DNA of 64,000 bases from Caulifigura coniformis (GTDB taxonomy: Bacteria > Planctomycetota > Planctomycetia > Planctomycetales > Planctomycetaceae). The notes below the pieces were generated by a model. The model was not told the origin of the DNA. It worked only from the letters and a program-made list of their open reading frames with translations, and made no database searches. The stretch lies in the NCBI RefSeq assembly GCF_007745175.1, contig NZ_CP036271.1:2683814-2747813 (forward strand), read 5' to 3'. Shown piece after piece: positions 47,535 to 56,935 of the stretch (positions are counted from its first letter, which is position 1; each line of letters starts with the position of its first letter). Both the position numbers and the translations under genes were made by a program.

Positions 47535-50500
47535 ATGCCCGAGTCGCTTGAACCCCGTCCAGAAAGGTCGGTCGATCGACAATTCGCACCGCAGGCCAGG
47601 ATCCTCGTTGTCGACGACAACCGCGCCAATCGCCTGGCTCTCGCCGCGATGCTGGAAGAACTCGACCGCCCGCTCATCGAGGCGAACTCTGGTCTGGAGG
47701 CCCTCGCCAAGGCCGAATCCGACGACTTCTCCGTCATCCTGCTCGATGTCCGAATGCCCGGGCTTGATGGCTTCGAGACGGCGAGGAGGATCCGCCTGTT
47801 GCCCCGGCACCAGCGCACGCCGATCATTTTTCTGACCGCCCAGGAGACCGACCGCGAACAGGTGGAAGCGGGATATGCGCTGGGCGCCGTCGATTTCCTT
47901 CAGAAGCCGCTGCTGGCATTCGTCCTCCGCGAGAAAGTCCGGCGGCTCGCGGAAATCGACGAAGAGAAACGGAGCACGAGAGACGAGGCGGAGCAGTTAC
48001 GGATGCTCGTGCAGGGCGCGCGGGACCACGCGATCTTCATGCTCGATCCCCAGGGACTCGTCGCGACGTGGAACCCGGGGGCGCAGCGTCTGAAAGGCTA
48101 CTCTGCGGACGAAATCATCGGGCAGCATTTCTCCCGCTTCTACCAGGACGCGGACATTCAGAGAGGATGGCCGGCACGGGAACTGGAAATAGCGCGGGCC
48201 GAAGGACGCCTCGAAGACGAAGGCTGGCGTCTGCGTAAGGACGGCAGCCGCTTCTGGGCCAACGTCGTGATCACGCCGCTCTACGACGACGCCGGAACGT
48301 TTCGCGGGTTCTCCAAGATCACGCGCGACCTGACCGCGCGCAAGATGGCCGAGGAAAACGAACGCCGGCTCCTGGCCGAGCAGACGGCGCGGCGCGTCGC
48401 GGAAGAGGACGCCCGCGTGCTCCAGGAGCAGAAAGAACGACTGCGCGTCACGCTTGCCAGCATCGGCGATGCCGTGATCAGCACGGACGCCGGTTGCCGC
48501 GTCGAGTTCCTCAATCCCGTCGCCGAGAAACTGCTGGGATGGACAAACGCGGAGGCCGTCGGCCAGCCATTGGTCAATGTCTTCCGGATTATCGATGAGT
48601 GGACGCGCGAGCCGGCCGAGAATCCCGCACAGCGCGCCCTGGCCGATGGAACGATCGTCAGCCTCGCCAACTACACGATCCTCGTCGCGAAGGACGGGGC
48701 CGAGCGTCGAATCGATGATTCGGCCGCCCCGATTCGCGATGCCGACGGCGGCGTCATCGGCTGTGTGCTGGTCTTCCGTGACGTGGATGAGCAACGCCAG
48801 ACGGAGCGCTACCGGAATACCCGCCTGGCCATCACGCAGTTCCTGAACCAGTCCCCCTCGATCGACGTCGCCTGCGCCGGCACGCTGGAGCGGATCTGCG
48901 ACGACTTGAACTGGGAGGCCGGATTCTTCTGGGCCCCCAATGGAGATCCGGGACTTCTCCGCTGCCGTTACAGCTGGCGCCACACGGACGGCGACATTCA
49001 CGAGTTCGAGAACGCAAGCCGCGGCGCCGCGTTCGAACCGGGAGAAAGCCTGCCGGGGAGCGTCTGGCAATCGGGGCAGCCTGCCTGGATCCATGAAATC
49101 AGTGACGATCCGGGTTTCGTCCGACGTGCGGCCGCGATCAACGCTGGCCTGCGAAGCAGCTTCGCCTGTCCGATCCGCTCTAGGGATCGCACGATCGCCG
49201 TCATTGAATTCTTCTCCAGACGCTCGCGGCCGAAGGATGCCAACCTGCTCGAAGTGATCGGGACTATCGCGGGCACTCTCGGCCAGTTCATTGAACGAAT
49301 TGAAGCCGAAAATCAGTTGCGGGAAAGTCAGGCCCGCCTGCAGGCCGTTCTCGACCATGCGCCTGCGATGATCTACCTCGTCGATGCTGACGACCGGTTC
49401 CTGCTCATCAATCGCCGGTGGCGCGATGTCCTGGGACTGACGAACGAGCAGGTGGCGGGCCGCAAGCTGGATGAGTTCTTTCCCCCGGAGATCGTCGAAC
49501 AGTTTTCCGCCAACAACCGGAAGGTCCTCGCGACTGAACAACCCGCCGAGTTTGAAGAGTCGGTAATTCAGGACGGCAGGCTGCGGACGTATATCTCGAT
49601 CAAGGCCCCGTTCCGTTATGGCGCCGCCCAGTCGCTCGCGGTATGTGGCATCTCGACCGACATCACGGAACGGAAGCAGGCGGAGGAATCGCTCCGGCAG
49701 GCCGATCGACTGAAAGACGAATTTCTGGCGACGCTCGCACACGAACTGCGGAATCCCCTGGCCCCGATTCGAAACTCACTGCAGCTTCTCAAGATTGCCG
49801 ACCTCGACCTTGAGACCGGAGTCTGGGCCCGCGAAGTGATCGAGCGACAGGTCGACCACCTGGTTCGCCTCGTTGACGATCTGCTCGACGTGTCCCGCGT
49901 CACGCGCGGAAAGATCGGGCTCAGGCCGCAGCCGATCGAACTCGGCGACGTCATCGCGAGCGCGGTGGAGACGGTCCAGCCCCTGATCGCTTTACAGCAC
50001 CACCGACTGGCGGTTGAGATCGCTTCCGGATCTCTCAAAGTGAACGCTGATCCGACGCGGATGACGCAGGTCTTCGGCAACCTGCTGACGAACGCGGCCA
50101 AGTACACAGACGAGAGCGGCGAGATCTCCGTCGACGTGCGGGAGGTCGTGGGACAGGCGGTGGTCACCGTCCGCGACAACGGCATTGGAATCGCGCCGGA
50201 TGTCCTGCCACATGTCTTTGACCTGTTCGTCCAGGCGCAGAATCCGTCCACGAAGGCCCAGGGAGGGTTGGGGGTCGGGCTGACGCTCGTGAAGAACCTG
50301 GTGGAGCTGCACGGCGGCAGCGTCGCCGCCCGTAGCGCCGGGCTTGGGCAGGGCTCAGAATTCGTCGTGATGCTGCCGCTCATGTCGGCGACCGATATTG
50401 CCGCGGTTTCGCTGGTGGACGCCCAACCTGTTCCCAGGCGGACTGCTTCGCGACTCCGGATTCTTGTCGTTGACGACAACCTCGATGCGGCGACGACCCT

Positions 50501-50825
50501 GGCGACCTTGCTGCAGAGGCAGGGGCATGATGTCGGGGTGGCGCATGATGGTCTCGCGGCTCTGGACATCGTCGCGAGCGACCCGCCCGACCTGGTATTT
50601 CTGGATATCGGCATGCCCGCGATGGACGGCCACGAAGTGGCCGCGCGTATCCGCAGCACCCCGGGGCTCGAGAAAGTGGTCCTCGTGGCCCTGACCGGCT
50701 GGGGCCAGGAAGGGGACCGCCGCCGAACGCGGGACGCAGGCTTCGACCACCACTTCGTGAAACCCCCGGAGCCGCGGGCCGTCGAAACCCTGATCGATGA
50801 ACTCGCCGCCCGCCGCGGTGGATGA
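47535..50825 (+). CDS. Hybrid histidine kinase, REC-PAS-PAS-GAF-PAS-HisKA-HATPase-REC
   Basis: A 1096-aa soluble multidomain kinase. N-terminal receiver with Asp71 (ILLDVRMPG) and Lys124; PAS about 155-275 (ending KITRDLTARK); PAS about 310-430; GAF about 440-590; PAS about 600-720; HisKA with His736 (LAHELRNPLAPI); HATPase with NLLTNAAKYTDESG and DNGIGIAPD; C-terminal receiver with Asp1024 (FLDIGMPAMDG). The HisKA-REC half closely resembles the 523-aa kinase at 16 kb (same LTGWGQE.DRRR.DAGFD motif), so the two are paralogous. No membrane span, so signals are cytosolic. It ends in a strong bidirectional terminator. Confidence 0.9.
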   Translation: MPESLEPRPERSVDRQFAPQARILVVDDNRANRLALAAMLEELDRPLIEANSGLEALAKAESDDFSVILLDVRMPGLDGFETARRIRLLPRHQRTPIIFLTAQETDREQVEAGYALGAVDFLQKPLLAFVLREKVRRLAEIDEEKRSTRDEAEQLRMLVQGARDHAIFMLDPQGLVATWNPGAQRLKGYSADEIIGQHFSRFYQDADIQRGWPARELEIARAEGRLEDEGWRLRKDGSRFWANVVITPLYDDAGTFRGFSKITRDLTARKMAEENERRLLAEQTARRVAEEDARVLQEQKERLRVTLASIGDAVISTDAGCRVEFLNPVAEKLLGWTNAEAVGQPLVNVFRIIDEWTREPAENPAQRALADGTIVSLANYTILVAKDGAERRIDDSAAPIRDADGGVIGCVLVFRDVDEQRQTERYRNTRLAITQFLNQSPSIDVACAGTLERICDDLNWEAGFFWAPNGDPGLLRCRYSWRHTDGDIHEFENASRGAAFEPGESLPGSVWQSGQPAWIHEISDDPGFVRRAAAINAGLRSSFACPIRSRDRTIAVIEFFSRRSRPKDANLLEVIGTIAGTLGQFIERIEAENQLRESQARLQAVLDHAPAMIYLVDADDRFLLINRRWRDVLGLTNEQVAGRKLDEFFPPEIVEQFSANNRKVLATEQPAEFEESVIQDGRLRTYISIKAPFRYGAAQSLAVCGISTDITERKQAEESLRQADRLKDEFLATLAHELRNPLAPIRNSLQLLKIADLDLETGVWAREVIERQVDHLVRLVDDLLDVSRVTRGKIGLRPQPIELGDVIASAVETVQPLIALQHHRLAVEIASGSLKVNADPTRMTQVFGNLLTNAAKYTDESGEISVDVREVVGQAVVTVRDNGIGIAPDVLPHVFDLFVQAQNPSTKAQGGLGVGLTLVKNLVELHGGSVAARSAGLGQGSEFVVMLPLMSATDIAAVSLVDAQPVPRRTASRLRILVVDDNLDAATTLATLLQRQGHDVGVAHDGLAALDIVASDPPDLVFLDIGMPAMDGHEVAARIRSTPGLEKVVLVALTGWGQEGDRRRTRDAGFDHHFVKPPEPRAVETLIDELAARRGG

Positions 50826-50951
50826 CGATCGCTCCCGGGCCACACCTCCGGCCCGTTCCGGCAACGATGTCGCGAACGTTGTCGTGGATGTTCTCTTGCC
50901 GCTCCCGAGGCGTTGAGCCCCATTCGCCCGGAGAACTTCGACATCAACAAA

Positions 50952-50979
50952 ACAGGCCCGCGCGACTGCGCGGGCCTGT
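50952..50979. terminator. Bidirectional terminator
   Basis: ACAGGCCCGCGC and its perfect complement GCGCGGGCCTGT flank GACT, between the convergent hybrid kinase and phosphofructokinase genes. Confidence 0.85.
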
Positions 50980-51006
50980 CGATCGTTCAGCATTCAACCG
51001 CTGAAA

Positions 51007-52059
51007 TCAGCGGAGGAATTCGCTCGCTTCGTCGAGGAACTCTTCCGGCAGCGTCCGCATCTGGCCGACGGCTTCCGCCAAAGGCACGGCAACGATCTTC
51101 AGGCCGCGAAGCGCGACCATCTTGCCGAAGTCCTTCTTCAGGGCCAGCCGGCCAGCGTGGATGCCCAGCCGCGTCCCGAGGACACGGTCGTAGGCGCTCG
51201 GCGAACCGCCGCGCTGCAGGTGTCCCAGCACCACTTCGCGGGTTTCGATGCCGGTCTTCGACTTGATCAGGTCGGCGACCTGCTTGCCGATGCCACCCAG
51301 CTGGATGTGCCCGAAGTCGTCCTTCTTGCCGGTCTGGCTGAGGTCGACCGTCTTGACGTTGCCGTTCGCATCCTTGTAGTTGATGGTCGCCCCTTCGCTG
51401 ACGAGCACCATCCCATACTTCTTGCCCGCTTCGCGGCGGCGCTTCAGCAGCTCGCACACATCGTCCAGCAGCGTCGGCCGCTCCGGAACCATAAAGGCGT
51501 CAGCCGAGTTGGCGATGCCGGAGAACGCCGTGATCCAGCCGGCGTGACGGCCCATGCACTCGACCACCATCACGCGGCGGTGCGATTCGGCCGTCGTGCG
51601 GAGCTTGTCCACGGCGTCCATCACCGTGTTCAGGCACGTGTCGAAACCGAACGTGAAGTCCGTGCTCGAAAGATCGTTGTCGATCGTCTTCGGAACGCCG
51701 ATGGTGTTGAACTTGTAGTCGCTGTACAGCTTGCTCGCGACGCCCAGGGTGTCGTCGCCGCCGATGGCCACCAGGGCATCGAGGCCGAGTTCCTTGAAGT
51801 TGGAGAGGATCTTTTCGACCAGCGCAGGATCCTTGTAAGGATTCGTCCGCGACGAGCCGAGGATCGTCCCCCCCTTGGGCAGGATCTCGTCCGTCTCGCA
51901 GGCCTTCAGCGGGGTGAAGTTGCCTTCGATCGCCCCGCGCCAGCCTTCCAGAAAGCCGATCGTCTCGCCGCCGGCGTTCTCGATCGTCCGAACCACTGCA
52001 CGGATCACCGCATTCAAAGCCGGACAATCGCCGCCGCCGGTCAACAACGCAACTTTCAT
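51007..52059 (-). CDS. pfkA: 6-phosphofructokinase, pyrophosphate type
   Basis: A 350-aa cytosolic glycolytic enzyme phosphorylating fructose 6-phosphate. The phosphate loop [15 protein letters not shown] is near the N-terminus. The donor site reads GGDDT (100-104) and PKTIDND (123-129): ATP enzymes have GGDGS and PGTIDND, so the Asp and Lys here indicate pyrophosphate as donor and a reversible reaction. The substrate loop [10 protein letters not shown] and the [15 protein letters not shown] motif are intact. It is a single gene, convergent with the hybrid kinase gene. Confidence 0.93.
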   Translation of the reverse strand: MKVALLTGGGDCPALNAVIRAVVRTIENAGGETIGFLEGWRGAIEGNFTPLKACETDEILPKGGTILGSSRTNPYKDPALVEKILSNFKELGLDALVAIGGDDTLGVASKLYSDYKFNTIGVPKTIDNDLSSTDFTFGFDTCLNTVMDAVDKLRTTAESHRRVMVVECMGRHAGWITAFSGIANSADAFMVPERPTLLDDVCELLKRRREAGKKYGMVLVSEGATINYKDANGNVKTVDLSQTGKKDDFGHIQLGGIGKQVADLIKSKTGIETREVVLGHLQRGGSPSAYDRVLGTRLGIHAGRLALKKDFGKMVALRGLKIVAVPLAEAVGQMRTLPEEFLDEASEFLR

Positions 52060-52328
52060 TGGAACTCGCTCCTAAACTCAGGGCCGCACAGAACGCACTC
52101 TCGCGGCAGAAGCCCGGATCGTATTTCCGGGACAGGACCGCTTCAAGGAATCGCTCGCAGGCGATGTCAGACATCGCTCGGATCGCAGCCGACTGCCCCC
52201 CCGCCCCCCGGCCTCGGCCAGGGGGCGTCAATTGACTCAGGCGGCGTCAGAAATGACAAATTGATGTTCCCGCCTACGCTTGGGAAACGAGGCCGCCGGC
52301 CTGTCCTGCCTTCTCAGAAAGTCTGCCT

Positions 52329-53426
52329 GTGTCGATTCCTCTCGAACAACGCATCACGGAAGCCCGCAAACGCCTGGACGAGCACACCGTCCGCACCGTT
52401 CACAAGCACTTCCACCCGGAAGACGGAGCCCCGTTCTGGCTCGAAAAGGCCAAAACCTACAACTTCAACCCCCTCACCGACGTCAAGTGCTTCGACGACC
52501 TTAAAAAATTCCCCCTCTTTGAAGACGACTGGCTCCGCGGCGGCCCCGTCGACCGCTTCCTCCCCAAAAGCCTGCATGGCGAACCGCGGTTCGTCTTCGA
52601 GACCGGCGGCACCACCGGAATCCCCAAGTCCCGTTGCGTCGTCCGCGATCACTGGATCGACTACGAACTCTTCTCCGAAACGCTCCCCGACAAGTACTTC
52701 CCCAAAGGGGCCAACTGGCTGATGCTCGGCCCCTCCGGCCCCCGCCGGCTGCGGCTGGCCATCGAGCACCTCTGCCAGTTCCGCGGCGGCATCTGCTTCT
52801 GCATCGATCTCGATCCCCGCTGGGTCGTGAAGCTGATCAAGAAGGGAGACATCGCCGGCGCGAAGGCCTATGCCGACCATGCCATCGACCAGGCGACGAC
52901 CATCCTCTCGGCCGGCCACGACATCAAGTGCGCCTTCGCGACCCCCAAGTTGCTCGAGGCCCTCTGCCTTCGGCTCGTCGATAACGGGTCGAGCATCGAA
53001 GAGGCCGGCCTGACCGGCATCTTCTGTGGCGGCACGGAAATGACGGCCCAGTGGATGCGGTTCGCCAAGGAAGAACTCCTCGGCGACAACGTCTACATCG
53101 CCCCGACCTACGGCAACACGCTGATGGGCCTGGCCTGCGGCAAGCCGGTGTCGAAGGAAGAGAACTACAAGATCAGCTACTACGCCCCGCAGCCGCGGGC
53201 GGTGACCGAGATCGTCGACTTCAAGGACTACAACAAGACCGTCGAGTACGGCGGGACCGGACGCGTGAAGCTGTACACGCTGACCGATGAGCTGTTCATC
53301 CCCGGCTTCATGGAGCGGGACGAGGGAGAACGCGAGAGGCCGTATGAGCAGTTCCCGTGGGAGGGCGTGAGCGGTACGCGGCCGTTCCATGAGTTCGCGA
53401 AGACGACGACGGTGGGGGTTTATTGA
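52329..53426 (+). CDS. PaaK-like acyl-adenylate/CoA-ligase family protein
   Basis: A 365-aa cytosolic protein, shorter than phenylacetate-CoA ligase (about 430 aa). The nucleotide motif ETGGTTGIPKSR is intact, and GIFCGGTEMTAQ and APTYGNTLMGLA correspond to core adenylation motifs. The C-terminal domain is reduced: after GRVKLYTLTDELFIPGFMER the protein ends 35 residues later, with no clear catalytic Lys. It may form an acyl-adenylate without completing CoA transfer, or have another acceptor. The start is GTG 52329. A terminator follows. Substrate unknown. Confidence 0.75.
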   Translation: MSIPLEQRITEARKRLDEHTVRTVHKHFHPEDGAPFWLEKAKTYNFNPLTDVKCFDDLKKFPLFEDDWLRGGPVDRFLPKSLHGEPRFVFETGGTTGIPKSRCVVRDHWIDYELFSETLPDKYFPKGANWLMLGPSGPRRLRLAIEHLCQFRGGICFCIDLDPRWVVKLIKKGDIAGAKAYADHAIDQATTILSAGHDIKCAFATPKLLEALCLRLVDNGSSIEEAGLTGIFCGGTEMTAQWMRFAKEELLGDNVYIAPTYGNTLMGLACGKPVSKEENYKISYYAPQPRAVTEIVDFKDYNKTVEYGGTGRVKLYTLTDELFIPGFMERDEGERERPYEQFPWEGVSGTRPFHEFAKTTTVGVY

Positions 53427-53445
53427 GAGTTTCGATTCAGCAGTG

Positions 53446-53479
53446 GCCCAGGGGGTGTGACCCTTGGGCTTTTTTTTTG
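53446..53479 (+). terminator. Rho-independent terminator
   Basis: GCCCAGGGG pairs with CCCTTGGGC (one G-T pair), followed by a run of nine T. It ends transcription of the PaaK-like gene. Confidence 0.88.
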
Positions 53480-53500
53480 TTGCGCCGTGCAGGAAGTTCA

Positions 53501-53552
53501 CCACGGAGCCACGGAGAACACGGAGCCACGGAGAACACGGAGACGCACGGAG
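53501..53552 (+). repeat. CACGGAG tandem repeat
   Basis: CCACGGAG is followed by two copies of the 17-nt unit CCACGGAGAACACGGAG and a degenerate third. Similar CACGGAG tracts are common between planctomycete genes. Confidence 0.8.
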
Positions 53553-53671
53553 GGGAGGGGCGTCGCGGTGTGTCTGGCGCGTGGGGGAGAGGAGATTCAC
53601 CGCTGAGACGCGGAGAGCAGAAGGGAAGGAAGGAAAGGAAGAGGGGATGTGATGGGTGGTGGGCTCGGCAA

Positions 53672-53708
53672 TGGGTGGCACTGGCTGCAAGCAGACCAGT
53701 GCCACCCA
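53672..53708 (+). repeat. Palindromic element, copy 1
   Basis: A 12-bp stem, GGGTGGCACTGG with CCAGTGCCACCC, surrounds CTGCAAGCAGA, which itself folds (CTGC-AA-GCAG), giving a long hairpin with a one-base bulge. It is preceded by CTCGGCAA, as in the other copies. A 23-nt core is identical in all four copies. Confidence 0.85.
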
Positions 53709-53839
53709 GATTCGGCTTTCAGTGGCACCCGGCGCGTCAGAAACAGGAACCGCCGGTGCGGCCGCCGCAGATGGCCGAGCTGACGCCGAAACTTCGACTC
53801 AAAGGCCAGGCTTTGCTCGATGCCTCGTAGAAATCGTGG

Positions 53840-53868
53840 ACGGCGTTGCGTGCCACCTGAACAGGTGG
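53840..53868 (+). repeat. Repeat unit ACGGCGTTGCGTGCCACC with hairpin
   Basis: The 18-nt unit matches the first 18 nt of the 26-bp inverted repeat at 60042 and 61267. Here it runs into a hairpin, CCACCTG-AA-CAGGTGG. Confidence 0.75.
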
Positions 53869-54127
53869 TCTGCGTCCCGGGGCCGATCGCAATGGATTTC
53901 GAGTGAGCGACGGCAATAGCTGCAGGTTAAGTCTGATCGTCGGCCCGTCTCGTTCTGCCACCACTCACAGCACAATGCGAACATCATTCTCCGAGTCGCA
54001 TTACAAAATAGGGGGTCTGCGTCGACGAACCTGGGCCGGTTGTTCGGACTGCTCTTAAGAGTCCGCTTGTGTCGAATGAACGAATGCGTCGGGAGTTGGA
54101 CAACTCGCAAGCGACGGAGGTTGGGAA

Positions 54128-55309
54128 ATGTGGCGGGCTATAGCGATTGCGTTGATGTGTTGGGGGACGGGCTGCACACACCATCAACTCAGGTACGACA
54201 CCATTCACCAGGCGGACACGCTGAACGATATCTATCGTCGACAAGTGCTCGACAACCTGGCCCTGTTCGTTGTCGATCCCTATGCTGTGCCTCACTTCGC
54301 GGTTCCCAACGGCGGGACGTCGTCAGTCTCGGACACTGGAAACGCCTCGGTCAGTGCGCTGAACTCTTTTCGGAAGGTGGCTGGACTTTCCGGGAGCCGT
54401 AACATCCAGGAATCATGGGCCCTCAATCCCATTCGCCATCCTGACAAGCTTCGCCGCATGCGATGCGCGTTTCAACGGGCGGTGGGAGTCTGTGATCCGT
54501 GCACCGATTGCTGCCGACTGGAGAAGCAGTTCTTGGGCAAGACCGGAAACCAGAAAATCGCCGTCTGGGACAAGACGAAGAACGAGCCTGTCTTGCTAGA
54601 TGGACGGCCGGTACTCGACCCGCTGACGAACCTGCCGTTTGTCGATGAGGGCGGCAACTCGCTGACTGATCCGAGGACCGGCCAGCCCTACAAGGTCGAT
54701 CCGGACACGGGGTGCGTGACGATCCCGGCGTACGACTGCAACGGGCCCTGCACCATCAAGTGCGGCTGGTACTGCCAAGGCAGATTTAAGGATGTCCCGC
54801 TGGACTGCCATGACTACATGGGCTGTTATCGCAATACGTATGTCTGGGTCGAGCCGCAGTATCGCCATGAGTTGGCCAAGCTTGTCCTCGCCATTTTGGA
54901 CTATGCGGAGAAGGATCCGCCATCAAAGCCTACAAAGGATGTCACGCTGCTGGTCAACCGCCGCGGCGAGATCGCCAGCAGCCCGCTGGACGCCATCGGC
55001 ATCGTGCAATCGACGATCACAATCGGGGATGCCAACGAGCGGATCCTCCGCGTTGACCCGCTCCCTTGCGAAAAACCTCCGGCCAGTGCCGGCGAGATCA
55101 ACAAAGGCCGCACGGTGGACACTCAGCTGAATTCGACGGAAAGTCGGACTGCCGATAAGGAACGCGCGGAATGGATAGAAGCCCGTCAACGCTTACAGGA
55201 CCTAGCTCCGCTCGCGCCCACCCAAAGTCCAAGTGCTGAGTCGGCGACGGGAGCGTCAGCCTTGTATGAGCGAATGCTGCTCGACGCGCTGGCTCCATCG
55301 ACTCGCTAG
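54128..55309 (+). CDS. Cys-rich probable lipoprotein of unknown function
   Basis: A 393-aa protein. The N-terminus MWRAIAIALMCWGTGC has a lipobox-like GTGC. Two Cys clusters are present, CDPCTDCC near 120 and a second with NGPCTIKCGWYC then CHDYMGC near 200-240; these may bind metal or form disulfides. The region between resembles a planctomycete envelope protein, with DGRPVLDPLTNLPFVDEGG giving a repeat-like feel. The C-terminus is hydrophilic. I do not recognise the family. Its codon use is less GC-biased than the housekeeping genes, fitting an accessory gene. Confidence 0.65.
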   Translation: MWRAIAIALMCWGTGCTHHQLRYDTIHQADTLNDIYRRQVLDNLALFVVDPYAVPHFAVPNGGTSSVSDTGNASVSALNSFRKVAGLSGSRNIQESWALNPIRHPDKLRRMRCAFQRAVGVCDPCTDCCRLEKQFLGKTGNQKIAVWDKTKNEPVLLDGRPVLDPLTNLPFVDEGGNSLTDPRTGQPYKVDPDTGCVTIPAYDCNGPCTIKCGWYCQGRFKDVPLDCHDYMGCYRNTYVWVEPQYRHELAKLVLAILDYAEKDPPSKPTKDVTLLVNRRGEIASSPLDAIGIVQSTITIGDANERILRVDPLPCEKPPASAGEINKGRTVDTQLNSTESRTADKERAEWIEARQRLQDLAPLAPTQSPSAESATGASALYERMLLDALAPSTR

Positions 55310-55342
55310 GCCAGAAGTGCCACGTGGGGACTCACTTCCGGC

Positions 55343-55386
55343 GGGTGGCACTGGTCTGCTTGCAGCCAGTGGCAAGCGTTGCCGAG
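55343..55386 (-). repeat. Palindromic element, copy 2 (inverted)
   Basis: Read on the minus strand it carries CTCGGCAACG, then the shared core CACTGGCTGCAAGCAGACCA and GTGCCACCC. It lies 21 nt past the 3' end of the RAYT gene, opposite in orientation to copy 3. Confidence 0.85.
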
Positions 55387-55406
55387 CCACTCTACTCCAC
55401 ACACTC

Positions 55407-55997
55407 TTACCCGAACGCCTCCGGTGGGAGGCCATGAATCGTCGGCAGTTCCGGGTCGACAATCCTCTTGTCTGACTCATACCACCGGGCACTCGACCAC
55501 TTCCATTCCCCAGGCCGGGCGACGAGGCCGGCGCGGACCGGGTTTGCGTGGATGTAGTCGATCGATCCCAGCAGGCTCTTCTCCGTTCTCAGGTTGCGAT
55601 CGTAACCGGCCCCCTCCTGCCAAAACCGGAAGGCCGGTTTCCCCGGTCGTTCCAGGACCGTCAACTCGTGCAGCAGAGGACTTTTCTCCGCGATCAACAT
55701 CTGTTTCACGCGGTAGGAGAACGGCCGCTTGATGGCCGACAGGAGCACGTCCAGATCGGGAAGCTCACCGGGTCTGACTTCGGTGGGGAAGACCAGCAGA
55801 TGCACATGGTTCGTCATCAGGACGAACGCGACGAGCCGGTACTTATGGTTCGCGATGGCCCGGTCGATCGACTGGCAGAGCATCTGGCGCCAGTCGTCGC
55901 GTGTCAGCAGTTCGAGTTGCCGATAGTTCGAGAATGTGAGCTCGTGAACGTCGCCCGGCTCGTGAAATCGCCTGAGCTGCTTGCGATGGCCCTGCAT
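55407..55997 (-). CDS. REP-associated tyrosine transposase (RAYT, Y1 HUH)
   Basis: A 196-aa single-domain Y1 transposase of the IS200/TnpA-REP type. The HUH motif NHVHLLVFP is near residue 63, and the family hallmark SIDYIHANPVRAGLV with WKWSS is near 150. N-terminal GDVHELTFSNYRQLELL and EKSPLLHELTVLERPG also fit RAYTs. In known systems such enzymes cut and join single-stranded DNA at REP palindromes and are domesticated rather than mobile on their own. Here two inverted palindromes flank the gene, making them the likely substrate. The ATG at 55997 is used. Confidence 0.9.
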   Translation of the reverse strand: MQGHRKQLRRFHEPGDVHELTFSNYRQLELLTRDDWRQMLCQSIDRAIANHKYRLVAFVLMTNHVHLLVFPTEVRPGELPDLDVLLSAIKRPFSYRVKQMLIAEKSPLLHELTVLERPGKPAFRFWQEGAGYDRNLRTEKSLLGSIDYIHANPVRAGLVARPGEWKWSSARWYESDKRIVDPELPTIHGLPPEAFG

Positions 55998-56025
55998 TCA
56001 ATGACGGTACTCAACGGAGGGCTGC

Positions 56026-56070
56026 CTCGGCAACGTTTGGCACTGGCTGCAAGCAGACCAGTGGCACCCA
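56026..56070 (+). repeat. Palindromic element, copy 3
   Basis: CTCGGCAACG, then TTTGG and the shared core CACTGGCTGCAAGCAGACCA followed by GTGGCACCCA. It lies 28 nt upstream of the RAYT start, facing copy 2. Confidence 0.85.
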
Positions 56071-56113
56071 GATTCACCGGGTACCGCCGGTTGCTGTGCA
56101 ACTGGTCGTGTAG

Positions 56114-56270
56114 CACGCCCTGACTGACGTCAGGAAGGAAGGGCGTGGCGAGAGTTGCCGAGCGAGCAAGGCTGCCCAGGCCGAAGATCAGGCCGTCTCC
56201 ATTTCTGTCGGGCCCGTGTCGTGGCGAAGTCGTCGTGGCACGCGGCCACGCCCTTCGCAGGGCGTGCCAC
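56114..56270. repeat. Two further GC-rich palindromes
   Basis: CACGCCCT pairs with AGGGCGTG (56114-56147), and GTGGCACGC pairs with GCGTGCCAC (56235-56270). They share the ACGCCC motif and lie between RAYT copy 3 and the DoxX gene; no T-run follows. Confidence 0.55.
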
Positions 56271-56279
56271 TCAACCCGC

Positions 56280-56690
56280 TCACGTGCCGGCTGCGCCGGC
56301 GGAGGGGGTTGCGGAGGGTTCCTGGCCAAAGAGCAGTCGGAAGATCGCCGGGCGGCGCAGTGCCAGGCCCAGCCACATCAGCACGCCGATGATGATCGGA
56401 AAGAACCAGGTGTCGTTGACGCGGAGGTGGGTCCAGACGGCGCCGCCGAGGTAGGCCGTCGTCAGAATCGCGCCGAGAAATGCCGTGCGGGGAATCAGAT
56501 AGAGCACCGCGACTGCGACTTCGATGACGCCCAGGGTCGTCAGGAGATCGAGCGGGATCTGCAGCTTCGACATGATGTCGGCCTTGCCAGGGAAGTCGAA
56601 GAACTTGGGAACTCCGCTGGCTCCGATGAGGAAGAGGCCGACCAGTGCGGTCAAGATCCATCCGGTGATGCGTTGTGCTTTCGTGGGCAT
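56280..56690 (-). CDS. DoxX-like membrane protein
   Basis: A 136-aa membrane protein with four hydrophobic helices: WILTALVGLFLIGASGVPKF, LDLLTTLGVIEVAVAVLYLI, AFLGAILTTAYLGGAVWTHL and FFPIIIGVLMWLGLALR. The pattern, with GVPKF after helix 1, is typical of the DoxX-like/DUF family. Role unknown; DoxX proteins are linked to quinone or thiol redox chemistry in some bacteria. Stands alone in the repeat-rich island. Confidence 0.82.
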   Translation of the reverse strand: MPTKAQRITGWILTALVGLFLIGASGVPKFFDFPGKADIMSKLQIPLDLLTTLGVIEVAVAVLYLIPRTAFLGAILTTAYLGGAVWTHLRVNDTWFFPIIIGVLMWLGLALRRPAIFRLLFGQEPSATPSAGAAGT

Positions 56691-56935
56691 GTCTGGGCTC
56701 CGGGGCGATTTGCAGGTGTTCGGTGTCTGAAATGAGTCGTGTGTTCGCTGATGCGACGATCGGCCGTCGCCGGAATCGACACGTCATTTCAGAGATTTGC
56801 TGAAACCCGGGTAACACCGCGTTGCTGTGCAACCGGTGCGGCGAAGCCGCAAGAGGTTTCGCACGGGGAGGCTGTCCATCCCCGTGAAGTGACGTGAATC
56901 GGACCTTGCCCCAGCAACCTATTTTGGGCCCCCCT

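Larger units (their letters stand above)
53480..54127. other. Repeat-rich non-coding region at the island's left edge
   Basis: About 650 nt without a convincing gene. It holds a CACGGAG tandem repeat (53501-53552), a palindromic element (53672-53708) followed by a CAGTGGCACCCGGCG stretch, and a repeat unit ACGGCGTTGCGTGCCACC (53840-53857) that continues into a hairpin. Downstream, about 53900-54127 presumably contains the promoter of the Cys-rich lipoprotein gene; no clean motif is seen. Confidence 0.6.

Noticed and set aside
53672-53708. Palindrome as a rho-independent terminator
   Set aside because: It has no T-run, occurs four times with an identical core in varied contexts, and flanks a RAYT gene; a repeat family fits better.
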